A stretch of DNA of 64,000 nucleotides from contig NZ_CP014275.1 of the NCBI RefSeq assembly GCF_001578105.1, positions 3,910,501 to 3,974,500 on the forward strand, written 5' to 3'. Position numbers and translations under genes: made by a program. Under the pieces are notes generated by a model. It searched no databases and was not told the origin of the DNA. It saw nothing but the letters and a program-made list of their open reading frames with translations. The DNA comes from Martelella sp. AD-3 (lineage in GTDB: Bacteria; Pseudomonadota; Alphaproteobacteria; Rhizobiales; Rhizobiaceae). Every line of letters begins with the position of its first letter. The stretch's first letter is position 1. This document shows positions 53,225 to 61,473 of this stretch, piece after piece.

Positions 53225-54589
53225 TTACTCCGCGGCGAGCGGCCTTTGCTGGCTCCGACGGATGGCAGGCCAATCCGGTGCTGTCATGATCTCGGTCCAG
53301 TAGCGGTACAGGCCGCGCGCCGACTCCTCACTATAGGTGTAGGCGAAGCTCAGCCCGGGGAAGCCCTCAGGATTATCGGCCGTCACCGTATGTGTTCCCA
53401 TCTCGATGTTGAACTTCTGGTTTTGAGCAACATGACCGCGCAGCACTTGTTGGATGTCGCACCAGTTTTCGCCATCATCCTGTTCGAACACGCCACCCGC
53501 CGAGAATGTGCGCGATGTGTTGCGACGCCATTCGTCCTTGATCTCCTGCGGGGCAGTTTTGTCAACGACAGTGAACGTCCAGACCTCGATCTCGTTTGGA
53601 CCGCGAGGCTGCCACATGCGGACCGTGTTAATCCCTGCCAGGAACGACAGGTTCGGGAAGACGTTGGTATGGCAAAGATGTACATCTGCCCGTCCCTGAC
53701 CCAAACGGCGCACGGTCTCCTCGTAAGCCGGCCCGGTCGTCAGGTATTCCGTCACCTTCGGTCCGAGAATTGTCATGTAAAACATCGGGTTACGCAGGAA
53801 CAAGCCGCACCCGTGTCCGTTCTCCAAATGGACATTCAAGCCCTCCGTCGGAGGGGCAACCTGGGTAATATCCACATCTTCCGGCACGCCCGCCATGATG
53901 CCGGACAGGTGTGAGGTGGTGCCTGCATGATAAGCGTCCGAAGCGAACTGCTCTGCCGCGAACTTCCAGTTGCAGGGAATGACCCACTTCTGGATGCCGG
54001 GGATCGCCTCGGTCCCCTCCTCACAGCGGTCGAGCATAATGTCCATATAGAATTTGACGTCACCCAGGTATTCGTCGAGCGGAGGCGCGTCGGCGTCCCA
54101 GTTGGCAAAAATCAGGCCCTTGTAGGTTTCGACGCGCGCCTGCTTCGGTCCCCACTCCGCCTTGTTCAGGCAACCACCGAAGGCTTCCTTCTCCATCGGT
54201 ACGCTTACCAGATCGCCACCCTGATTGTATGCCCAACCATGGTAGGTACATGTAAAGGACTTAGCGTTGCCCGAATCGGCCCGGCAGATCCTCATTCCGC
54301 GGTGCTGGCACTGGTTTAGGAACACCCGGATGCTGGCGTCCTTCTGGCGCACAACGACCACAGGATCCTCGCCGATGTAGGCGGTCGTGAAGTCGCCCGG
54401 CTTCGGGATTTGCGATTCGTGACCCATGCAAATCCAGGTGCGCGCAAAAATGCGCTCAAGCTCAAGACGATAAAGGGCCTCGTCAACATAAATCTTAGGA
54501 TCGTACTTACCGCCCTTCTCGTCGACCATTGCAAGAATTTCGGCATCGGAATAAGCGCCAGCGGCGCCCGCAATCGTTCTTACGTTCAT
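53225..54589 (-). CDS. Aromatic-ring-hydroxylating dioxygenase alpha (large) subunit, biphenyl/toluene type
   Basis: A 454-residue Rieske oxygenase. The Rieske cluster ligands are Cys94-x-His96 (NQCQHRGM) and Cys114-x2-His117 (TCTYHGW). The mononuclear iron site is SDAYHAGTTSH with His221 and His227, six residues apart as in biphenyl/toluene dioxygenases, with bridging Asp218; a third ligand Asp is in the FEQDDGENW region. Segments such as CNWKFAAEQFASDAYH and WQPRGPNEIEVWTFTVVD match BphA1-type enzymes. The start at 54589 has GGAGG upstream. It begins the operon and is divergent from the TRAP transporter genes. Confidence 0.93.
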   Translation of the reverse strand: MNVRTIAGAAGAYSDAEILAMVDEKGGKYDPKIYVDEALYRLELERIFARTWICMGHESQIPKPGDFTTAYIGEDPVVVVRQKDASIRVFLNQCQHRGMRICRADSGNAKSFTCTYHGWAYNQGGDLVSVPMEKEAFGGCLNKAEWGPKQARVETYKGLIFANWDADAPPLDEYLGDVKFYMDIMLDRCEEGTEAIPGIQKWVIPCNWKFAAEQFASDAYHAGTTSHLSGIMAGVPEDVDITQVAPPTEGLNVHLENGHGCGLFLRNPMFYMTILGPKVTEYLTTGPAYEETVRRLGQGRADVHLCHTNVFPNLSFLAGINTVRMWQPRGPNEIEVWTFTVVDKTAPQEIKDEWRRNTSRTFSAGGVFEQDDGENWCDIQQVLRGHVAQNQKFNIEMGTHTVTADNPEGFPGLSFAYTYSEESARGLYRYWTEIMTAPDWPAIRRSQQRPLAAE

Positions 54590-54770
54590 CTAAACTCCTC
54601 CCTGTGGCTTCGATGTCCGCCTTGTCCACTTAATGCAGACCATGCGTCCTTGTTTACATTTATCCGTTCCAGGCGACCTTGGCAATAAGAAAAGCATGCT
54701 TTACAATGAATGCCGGGGCGGGCATAAGGCAAATCTGTTGGGGGAGTGCAGTCAGAGGGAGGCCAAGGAG
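54590..54770. promoter_or_regulatory. Divergent control region of the aromatic module
   Basis: The 181-bp gap between the dioxygenase alpha gene and the TAXI-TRAP receptor gene must hold promoters for both operons. A perfect 12-bp palindrome, AAAGCATGCTTT, lies at 54691-54702 and is a candidate regulator site. The window contains a MarR-family gene (63730 onward) but nothing links it directly to this palindrome. Confidence 0.45.
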
Positions 54771-55742
54771 ATGAATACATTTTGTGCGCGCATAGCAGGC
54801 GCGATGATGGTTGCGGCGACGGCGACGGGCGGTGTCTCCGCTCAGGTTGCGTCGATCACGACACCTCCTGCGGGTTCGGTCTGGAATACGATGGCTTCGG
54901 TCATCTCGGCCCAGGCCCAGAGGAGCGATGGCGGGCGGCTGGTGGTCCAGGCGTATAGCGGAAACGCACAGATGCTTCAGGCCGTGGACAGCAAGGACGC
55001 AGAATTCACACTTACTGACATCAATGACATGATCGTCGCGGTCGCGGGGGAGGGTGATTACTCTGCGCCGCTGCCGAATCTGCGTGTCTTGGCGAAGATC
55101 AATCCCTTTGCGGTGGGGCTGTTCGTCCGGGCGGATTCCGGCATGACGCGCGTGTCCGATCTCGCCGGGAAGCGTGTGCCCACGGGCTGGGAGGCTTTCC
55201 CGCTGAACCGTCCGCTGGTGAGTGCGCTTCTCGAGGCGGACGGGATCAGCTATGACGAAGTGGTTCAAATGCCGATCCCCGACATCATTCGCGGTGCCGA
55301 TGCTTTGGCCTCGGGCCTGACGGATGCGGCCTTCTTCGCGGTGGGCGGGCCGAAGGTCGCCGAGGTTGGCGCGACGGTAGGCGGGGTCCGCTATCTTCAG
55401 GTCGCCTCGGATGAAAAGGCGCTCAAGGCGATACGCAAATACCGCCCGGCCTATTACTTCTCGGAGGTTACACCCTCGCCGGTTCGGGTGGGTATCGAAG
55501 CACCGATAATGATGCTGACATGGGACAATGTCCTTGTTGCCGGTGCCCATGTTTCCGACGAACAGGTCACGGCGCTGCTGGCCGCGATCTTCGATAATGT
55601 GGATGCGATCGGTGATTCCTATCCTCCGCTTCGCATGATGAACCTGGATACCGCCTATGTCGATTACCCGGGTGTGGAATATCATCCTGCTGCGGTGGCC
55701 TTCTTTGCCCAGCGTGGCGTCGCCATCCGTCCTGTTGACTGA
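54771..55742 (+). CDS. TAXI-family TRAP transporter solute-binding protein
   Basis: A 323-residue periplasmic receptor with a signal peptide (ARIAGAMMVAATATGGVSA). The mature part shows the TAXI pattern: SITTPPAGSVWNTMASVISA near the start, DINDMIVAVAGEGDY, then LAGKRVPTGWEAFPLNRP and a late YVDYPGVEYHPAAVAFF. The ATG at 54771 has GGGAGG about eight bases upstream. It precedes the fused TRAP permease. The ligand is probably an organic or aromatic acid, inferred from context. Confidence 0.85.
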   Translation: MNTFCARIAGAMMVAATATGGVSAQVASITTPPAGSVWNTMASVISAQAQRSDGGRLVVQAYSGNAQMLQAVDSKDAEFTLTDINDMIVAVAGEGDYSAPLPNLRVLAKINPFAVGLFVRADSGMTRVSDLAGKRVPTGWEAFPLNRPLVSALLEADGISYDEVVQMPIPDIIRGADALASGLTDAAFFAVGGPKVAEVGATVGGVRYLQVASDEKALKAIRKYRPAYYFSEVTPSPVRVGIEAPIMMLTWDNVLVAGAHVSDEQVTALLAAIFDNVDAIGDSYPPLRMMNLDTAYVDYPGVEYHPAAVAFFAQRGVAIRPVD

Positions 55743-55826
55743 CAAGACTATGACTGTGTGCCGGGTCGGGAGACTTACCTGCCCGGTCCTTGTTTTTGTG
55801 TTCGCTCAACTCGGAGGGAGTGGGTC

Positions 55827-57767
55827 TTGGCTCAAACAACTGGCACCCGGACGCCGACGATTCGTCGTATCGCTGTCCATACACAGGCGGTGGCACTTTC
55901 GCTTCTGGCCATTTCCGTTGGGTTTGACGCGCCCAGCCGCCTCGGGCTGAACGTCTATGTCGAACAGATATTGGCAGTCGCTCTGGGGCTTGGCCTGGGC
56001 CTTGTGTTCCTGATCGACAGAAGAAGCGTCGGCGAGAGAGATCTGGGCAGCGGCGGCGAGAATGATCCGGTGCCTGGTGGCAGTTCCATTGACTGGATTC
56101 TTGCGGTTCTGGGGCTGTTCCTTTCTCTATATGTTGCGGTGAACTACGCCGATATCGTCTCTCGTGTGATGTCCGCTCCCGCCGATATCGTGGCAATGGC
56201 CATTGGGCTGGCTCTGCTGGTGCTCGAGGGGTTGCGCCGGGTCGTGGGCTGGACCCTGGTTCTGGTGGTGCTCTTCATTGTCGGTTACGGGATGATCGGC
56301 CACCTGGTTCCGGGTGCGATGCAGACGCGACAGGTCTCTCCGGATCGTCTGTTGTCCTATATCGCCTTCGATGCCAACGGCATGCTCGGGCTTACCATGA
56401 ATGTGTCCGTAACGGTCGTTGCCGCGTTCGTGCTGTTCGGGCAGATCCTCGTGCGGGCGGGCGGTGGCGAGTTCTTCAACGACATCGCGCTTTCCGCATT
56501 GGGGCGTCGCCGCGGCGGCGCGGCCAAAATTTCGATTCTCGCCTCGGCGCTTTTTGGCACGATTTCCGGGGTCGTGGTTTCCAACATAGTCGCGACCGGG
56601 GTGGTCACCATCCGACTGATGATCCGCTCGGGGTATCGGCCCCAGATGGCTGCCGCAGTCGAGGCCGTCGCCTCGACCGGAGGGCAGATCGCCCCCCCGG
56701 TCATGGGGGCAGTCGCCTTCCTAATGGCCGATTTCCTCGGCGTTTCATATGCGCAGATTGCCATTGCTGCGATCATCCCGGCCGCGCTCTATTACTTTGC
56801 GGTGTACTGTCAGGTTGATCTTGAGGCCGCCAAGGCCAATATCGCCCCCCTGCATGAGGATGAAATTCCTTCTGCGCTCGGCACTCTGCGTCGCGGGGGT
56901 ATCTTCATCCTGCCGTTTGCCGTGATCGTGATCGGCATGTTCTGGCTGGGCCAGCGGCCGGAAACGGCGGCACTCTGGGCGGCCGGCGTTGCCCTGATCT
57001 GCGGCATCGCATACGGCTACGGTGGTCGGCGCATCACGCTGCGGATGATCTGGCAATCGCTCGCCGACGCCGGCATCTCCATGACCGAGATCCTGATGAT
57101 CGCCGCTGCCGCCGGCTTCATCATTGGCGTTCTCAACATCACCGGGCTGGGTTTTGTCGGCACCTTCGCGCTGGCCGAGATCGGTCGGGGCAACCTTCCG
57201 CTGCTCTTGTTCCTCACGGCCGTTGCCAGTGTTGTTCTTGGCATGGGGATGCCGACGGTTGCCGTCTATCTTTTGCTGGCGGTCCTTCTTACCCCGCCTC
57301 TGGTAGAGGCCGGGATCACACCGATGGCCGCCCATTTCTTCATCTTCTACCTGGGCATGATGTCAATGGTGACCCCGCCTGTCGGCATCGGCGCCTTCTT
57401 CGCCGCCGCGCTGGCCGGGGCCCCGCCGATGCAGACCGCATTCGTCTCGATGCGCCTCGGCTGGACAGCCTACATCATTCCCTTCATCTTCGTGGTCACG
57501 CCCGCCCTGCTGATGCAGGGAACCCCGGTTGAAATCTTTCTGGCCGCGTCTGCCGCGGCAATTGGGGTCTATGCCATATCCGTCGCCATGGTTGGCTGGT
57601 TCGGGGGCATGTTGTCAGGCTACGAACGCGCAGTCCTGGGCTTTGGCGGAGTGCTGCTTCTTATGCCGGAAGCATTGGGTGGCGGGTACACCCTCATGCT
57701 CCATGGCCTGGGTGTCGCAATCATGGTGGCACTTCAGTGGCTGCGCAGGGCGATGGTGCCGGGATAA
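55827..57767 (+). CDS. TRAP transporter fused permease, 4TM/12TM (TAXI type)
   Basis: A 646-residue membrane protein that fuses the small (DctQ-like) and large (DctM-like) TRAP subunits, the normal form for TAXI systems. Large-subunit hallmarks are GTISGVVVSNIVATGVVTI, then STGGQIAPPVMGAVAFLMAD, VLGMGMPTVAVYLLLAVLL and MMSMVTPPVGIGAFFAAALA. The start is probably a TTG at 55827 (GGAGGGAG about seven bases upstream); the ATG at 55758 would add 23 residues with no ribosome site. It works with the receptor encoded just upstream. Confidence 0.88.
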   Translation: MAQTTGTRTPTIRRIAVHTQAVALSLLAISVGFDAPSRLGLNVYVEQILAVALGLGLGLVFLIDRRSVGERDLGSGGENDPVPGGSSIDWILAVLGLFLSLYVAVNYADIVSRVMSAPADIVAMAIGLALLVLEGLRRVVGWTLVLVVLFIVGYGMIGHLVPGAMQTRQVSPDRLLSYIAFDANGMLGLTMNVSVTVVAAFVLFGQILVRAGGGEFFNDIALSALGRRRGGAAKISILASALFGTISGVVVSNIVATGVVTIRLMIRSGYRPQMAAAVEAVASTGGQIAPPVMGAVAFLMADFLGVSYAQIAIAAIIPAALYYFAVYCQVDLEAAKANIAPLHEDEIPSALGTLRRGGIFILPFAVIVIGMFWLGQRPETAALWAAGVALICGIAYGYGGRRITLRMIWQSLADAGISMTEILMIAAAAGFIIGVLNITGLGFVGTFALAEIGRGNLPLLLFLTAVASVVLGMGMPTVAVYLLLAVLLTPPLVEAGITPMAAHFFIFYLGMMSMVTPPVGIGAFFAAALAGAPPMQTAFVSMRLGWTAYIIPFIFVVTPALLMQGTPVEIFLAASAAAIGVYAISVAMVGWFGGMLSGYERAVLGFGGVLLLMPEALGGGYTLMLHGLGVAIMVALQWLRRAMVPG

Positions 57768-57826
57768 ATGCATCCTACGATGCCACATCGCTGAATTACA
57801 ACCACGAGGAAAGGACAATAACCTCC

Positions 57827-58537
57827 ATGAATTACAGCTTCCCGCTGCCTCCTGCCGTCAGCCTGCCTATCGCCGGTCGGGATGAGCGTTTTCCTGTGCG
57901 TCGGGTCTTCTGCGTCGGACGCAACTATGCAGAGCATGCGCGAGAGATGGGCAAGGATCCGGATCGCGATCCGCCGTTTTTCTTCACCAAACCCGCCGAT
58001 GCCGTTGTCGAAGATGGGCAGACCGTCGCCTATCCGCCCGAAACGCAGAACTTCCACTATGAAGCCGAACTGGTGATCGCCATCGGCAAGGCTGGCACGG
58101 ATATTCCCGAGGAACAGGCGCGCGACCACATCTTCGGCTACGCCATCGGCAACGACCTGACGCGGCGGGACTTGCAGCTTGCTGCTCGCGCGGCAGGCCG
58201 GCCCTGGGACTGGGGCAAGTCGTTTGATCGCTCGGCGGTGATAGGTCCGATCCACACTGGCGCGCCGGTCGGCAAGCCCGAGCATGGCCGGATCCAGTTG
58301 ACGCTGAATGGCACCGTCAAGCAAAGCGCCGATCTGCAAGACCTGATCTGGTCGGTGCCAGAGATCATCTCGATCCTGTCGCGGTCGATGGAGATCCGGC
58401 CCGGCGATCTGGTGATGACAGGCACGCCTGCGGGTGTCGGCGCGATGCAGGTGGGCGATGTATGCGTCGTCTCGATCAGTCGGCTGGGAGAGATCACCAC
58501 GACCATCGGACCGCGCGCGAAGGGACCCGTCGGATGA
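57827..58537 (+). CDS. Fumarylacetoacetate hydrolase-family protein (fumarylpyruvate-hydrolase-like)
   Basis: A 236-residue FAH-fold enzyme: VFCVGRNYAEHAREMG at the start, FFTKPADAVVEDG, metal-binding NFHYEAELVIAIGK (Glu pair) and YAIGNDLTRRDLQ. This short form matches fumarylpyruvate hydrolases and related C-C hydrolases or isomerases. The ATG at 57827 is preferred to the frame start at 57737, which overlaps the permease. Its stop overlaps the isomerase gene (ATGA), as expected for consecutive steps maleylpyruvate to fumarylpyruvate to fumarate and pyruvate. Confidence 0.85.
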   Translation: MNYSFPLPPAVSLPIAGRDERFPVRRVFCVGRNYAEHAREMGKDPDRDPPFFFTKPADAVVEDGQTVAYPPETQNFHYEAELVIAIGKAGTDIPEEQARDHIFGYAIGNDLTRRDLQLAARAAGRPWDWGKSFDRSAVIGPIHTGAPVGKPEHGRIQLTLNGTVKQSADLQDLIWSVPEIISILSRSMEIRPGDLVMTGTPAGVGAMQVGDVCVVSISRLGEITTTIGPRAKGPVG

Positions 58538-59181
58538 CCTTCCGCCTTCACAATTTCTTCCGCTCATCGACCTCGACGCGGCTGCGCGCTGCCCTCAACC
58601 TCAAGGGCGTCGCCTATGACTATGTGCCCTATGTCCTGCGCAAGGGAGAAACCCGCACGCCCGAATTCCTGGCAATGAACCCTGCCGGACTTGTGCCGGT
58701 TCTGGAACGCGACGATGGCCAGGTTCTCGTGCAGTCGCTTGCCATTATCGAATGGCTCGACGAAACCCAGCCCGGGCCGCAGCTCTTGCCTGAGGGGGCA
58801 GACGCGCGCGCGCGCGTGCGCGCGCTTTCATACATGATCGCCTGCGAGATCCACCCCCTGAACAACCTGCGCGTCCTGACCCGCCTGGCCGAGCAATTCG
58901 GCGCCGACGAGGCCGCGCAGAAAGCCTGGTTCACCGAATGGGTCGCAACCACCTTTGACCCGCTCGAAATCATGCTGGCGCAAGACAGTCGCACCGGCCG
59001 TTTCTGCCACGGTGACACGCCGGGGTTCGCTGATTGCTGCCTTTATGCGCAGGTCTGGAACAACCGACGTTTCGACATTGATACAAGCCGCTGGCCCACC
59101 ATCGCGAGGATATTCCAGGCGGCCGACGCGCTGCCCGCTTTCCGCGACGCCGCGCCAGCACATCAACCAGATGCGGTATGA
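58534..59181 (+). CDS. Zeta-class GST, maleylacetoacetate/maleylpyruvate isomerase-like
   Basis: A 215-residue zeta-class GST. The N-terminal SSTSTRLRAALNLKGVAYDY corresponds to the SSxSxRVRxAL motif of maleylacetoacetate isomerases, with Ser10/Ser11; NPAGLVPVLERDDG and VQSLAIIEWLDE are the glutathione-binding parts. A CG-alternating tract inside it encodes DARARVRALS. Together with the FAH gene it supports ring-fission-product processing of the gentisate or homogentisate kind. Confidence 0.88.
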   Translation: MTFRLHNFFRSSTSTRLRAALNLKGVAYDYVPYVLRKGETRTPEFLAMNPAGLVPVLERDDGQVLVQSLAIIEWLDETQPGPQLLPEGADARARVRALSYMIACEIHPLNNLRVLTRLAEQFGADEAAQKAWFTEWVATTFDPLEIMLAQDSRTGRFCHGDTPGFADCCLYAQVWNNRRFDIDTSRWPTIARIFQAADALPAFRDAAPAHQPDAV

Positions 59182-59247
59182 CGCAATACCGACAGAAGCC
59201 GGACTCTCCTGAAGCGAGTGAGACGCCGGATATCTCGAAGAGGACAC

Positions 59248-60492
59248 ATGGACACCAGACCAGAAGCCCCGCCACCCCTTAGCGGCATCCGCATTGTCGA
59301 AATCGGCCACTTCATTGCCGCTCCGTTCGCCACTCGCGTTCTCGGCGATCTTGGCGCCGAAATCATCAAGATCGAACCGCCCGATGGGGATCCTGTGCGG
59401 GGCTGGGGCGCGCAATCCAACGGTGCGTCGCTGTGGTGGAGCGTTCATGGTCGCAACAAGCGTTCGGTCGCGGTCGATCTCAAAAGCCCCGAAGGGGTCG
59501 AGGCCGTGGGACGTGTCATCGCGCGCTCTGATGCGCTGATCGAGAATCAGCGCCCCGGCGGTCTGGCGCGTCTCGGCTTCGATCTTAAAAGGCTGCAGGA
59601 ACTGAGGCCGGGTCTCGTAGTGGCCCATGTCTCGGGATATGGACAGACCGGCCCGATGCGTGACCGTGCTGCATTCGGCGTCATTGGCGAGGCGATCGGG
59701 GGATTGCGCCACCTGACCGACCATCCGCCCGGCACGACCGATATGCCGCCGCCACGCGTAGGCATCAGCATCGGCGATTCCGTTGCCGGACTTTATGCAG
59801 TGATCGGCGTTCTCGCCGGTCTTTTGCGCCGAGACGGTCGGACGGACAGCCGTGGCGCCGACGATGACCAGATCTGCACCGTCGATATCGCCCTTACAGA
59901 AGCCGTCCTGTCGCTGATGGAAGGGATCGTCACGGAATATGGCGCGCTCGGGCTTGTGCGTCAACCCGTCGGGGCGCGGATCGCGTCGGCGGCACCCACC
60001 AGTGCCTATCCCTCGGCGGATGGCCGCTGGGTCATCATCGCCGCGAATTCCGATCTGCTTTTTCAGCGCCTGACGGCGCTGATCGGGCGCGCGGATCTGG
60101 CGGCAAGGCCGGAGTTGCAGAGCAATGCGGGCCGCCTCAAGCATGTGGACGAGCTTGACGAGGCGATTTCCGCCTGGTCCCGCCAGTTCGATGCCGGGCG
60201 ACTTGCAGAGCTTCTGGCCAAGGCAGACATCCCCTCGACGCTGATCTATACTGCGGCAGAAATTGCCGATGATCCGCAGTTCCGCGCGCGGGGCATGGTG
60301 CGCGAAGTCAGCGATCCGCGCCATGGCAACCTGCTTCATCCCGGCATTGTGCCGCATTTCCCCGATTCCCCCGGCGCGATCCGTTGCACCGGCCCGGATG
60401 TCGGGCAAGATACCGAAGCGGTTCTGGCCGAGATTGCGGGCTATTCGAAGGATGAAATCAAGTTGCTCTACCAGAAGGGAGTAATAGCATGA
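59248..60492 (+). CDS. Family III CoA-transferase (CaiB/BaiF)
   Basis: A 414-residue CoA-transferase: LSGIRIVEIGHFIAAPFATR, then KIEPPDGDPVRGWG, the loop NKRSVAVDLKSPEG and the catalytic Asp177 in VGISIGDSVAGLYA. Such enzymes move CoA between carboxylic acids, for example succinyl-CoA to mesaconate, itaconate or citramalate. Its stop overlaps the lyase gene (ATGA), so its CoA ester is probably the lyase substrate or precursor. Confidence 0.9.
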   Translation: MDTRPEAPPPLSGIRIVEIGHFIAAPFATRVLGDLGAEIIKIEPPDGDPVRGWGAQSNGASLWWSVHGRNKRSVAVDLKSPEGVEAVGRVIARSDALIENQRPGGLARLGFDLKRLQELRPGLVVAHVSGYGQTGPMRDRAAFGVIGEAIGGLRHLTDHPPGTTDMPPPRVGISIGDSVAGLYAVIGVLAGLLRRDGRTDSRGADDDQICTVDIALTEAVLSLMEGIVTEYGALGLVRQPVGARIASAAPTSAYPSADGRWVIIAANSDLLFQRLTALIGRADLAARPELQSNAGRLKHVDELDEAISAWSRQFDAGRLAELLAKADIPSTLIYTAAEIADDPQFRARGMVREVSDPRHGNLLHPGIVPHFPDSPGAIRCTGPDVGQDTEAVLAEIAGYSKDEIKLLYQKGVIA

Positions 60493-61445
60493 CCGCCGTC
60501 CAGATCGTTGAAGTCGGCCCCCGCGATGGCTTTCAGAACATCGGTCCCTTCATCCCGACCGAGACCAAGATCGCCGTGATCCGCGAGCTTGCCGCCGCGG
60601 GCGTGAAGCGGATGGAGATCACCTCCTTCGTCAGTCCGCGCGCCATTCCGCAACTCGCCGATGCAGGCGAAGTTCTGGCCGATGTTCTGGCCCAGGGCCG
60701 TGTTGTGCCGCAGGTGCTGGTCCCCAATGCCCGCTATGGCCAGAAGGCAATCACGGCGGGGGCGCGGTTCCTGTCCTATGTCATCTCGGTTTCGGAAAGC
60801 CACAGCCGATCGAACGTGCGCGCCACGCCGGATGAGGCCCTCGCCGATTACGCCCGGCTCGTCGCCCAGGCGCCCGACGGCCTGCGGATGCGGTTCAACC
60901 TCGCCACTGCATTCCATTGCCCATTCGAAGGCGTGACTCCGGCCAGCGCTGTCCTCGCAATTCTGGGACGCGCGCTGGAAATCTGCCCCGATGCCGAGAT
61001 CTGCCTTTGCGACACGACCGGTCGCGGCGAACCGGCGCAGGTCGCGGAATTGTTCGAGGCGGCGATGGCGCGCTTCCCCGCCGTTTCCGCCTGGGCGATG
61101 CATGCACATGATACCTACGGCCACGGCACGGCAAATGTGCGCGCGAGCTATGATCAGGGTGTGCGCGTCTTCGATTCCGCGATTGGCGGGCTCGGCGGCT
61201 GCCCCTATGCCCCCGGCGCCAGCGGCAACGTCGCCACCGAGGATCTCGTGAGTCTGTTCCAGGATTACGGCGTGGAAACCGGAGTGGACCTTGTAGCTTT
61301 GGCGCCGATCGCTGCCGCCGTCCAAGCCCTGCCGGGCGCGAATTGCAGTCGGAACGGGATCGGCGTAGAGGACGGCGACAAAAACAAGGCAGAGTCCAAG
61401 TTGAAAATTGACAGCATGCTTACGACTGCCTATGAATCAAGCTGA
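60489..61445 (+). CDS. HMG-CoA lyase-like enzyme (DRE-TIM family)
   Basis: A 318-residue TIM-barrel lyase. Arg12-Asp13 in EVGPRDGFQN, the Glu in MEITSFVSPRAIPQ, the CDTTGRGEP strand, metal-binding AMHAHDTYGH and the signature GLGGCPYAPGASGN with the catalytic Cys are all present. Family members cleave 3-hydroxy-3-methylglutaryl-CoA to acetoacetate and acetyl-CoA; relatives cleave citramalyl-CoA-like substrates. Context with a CoA-transferase fits the latter as well. Confidence 0.9.
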   Translation: MTAVQIVEVGPRDGFQNIGPFIPTETKIAVIRELAAAGVKRMEITSFVSPRAIPQLADAGEVLADVLAQGRVVPQVLVPNARYGQKAITAGARFLSYVISVSESHSRSNVRATPDEALADYARLVAQAPDGLRMRFNLATAFHCPFEGVTPASAVLAILGRALEICPDAEICLCDTTGRGEPAQVAELFEAAMARFPAVSAWAMHAHDTYGHGTANVRASYDQGVRVFDSAIGGLGGCPYAPGASGNVATEDLVSLFQDYGVETGVDLVALAPIAAAVQALPGANCSRNGIGVEDGDKNKAESKLKIDSMLTTAYESS

Positions 61446-61473
61446 TTATAATGAAGAGCGCTGGGAGGAAAGA

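Noticed and set aside
53225..54589. Alpha subunit as a naphthalene- or salicylate-hydroxylase type
   Set aside because: The two iron-binding His residues are six apart (HAGTTSH) as in biphenyl/toluene enzymes, not five apart as in naphthalene dioxygenase, and the surrounding sequence fits the former.
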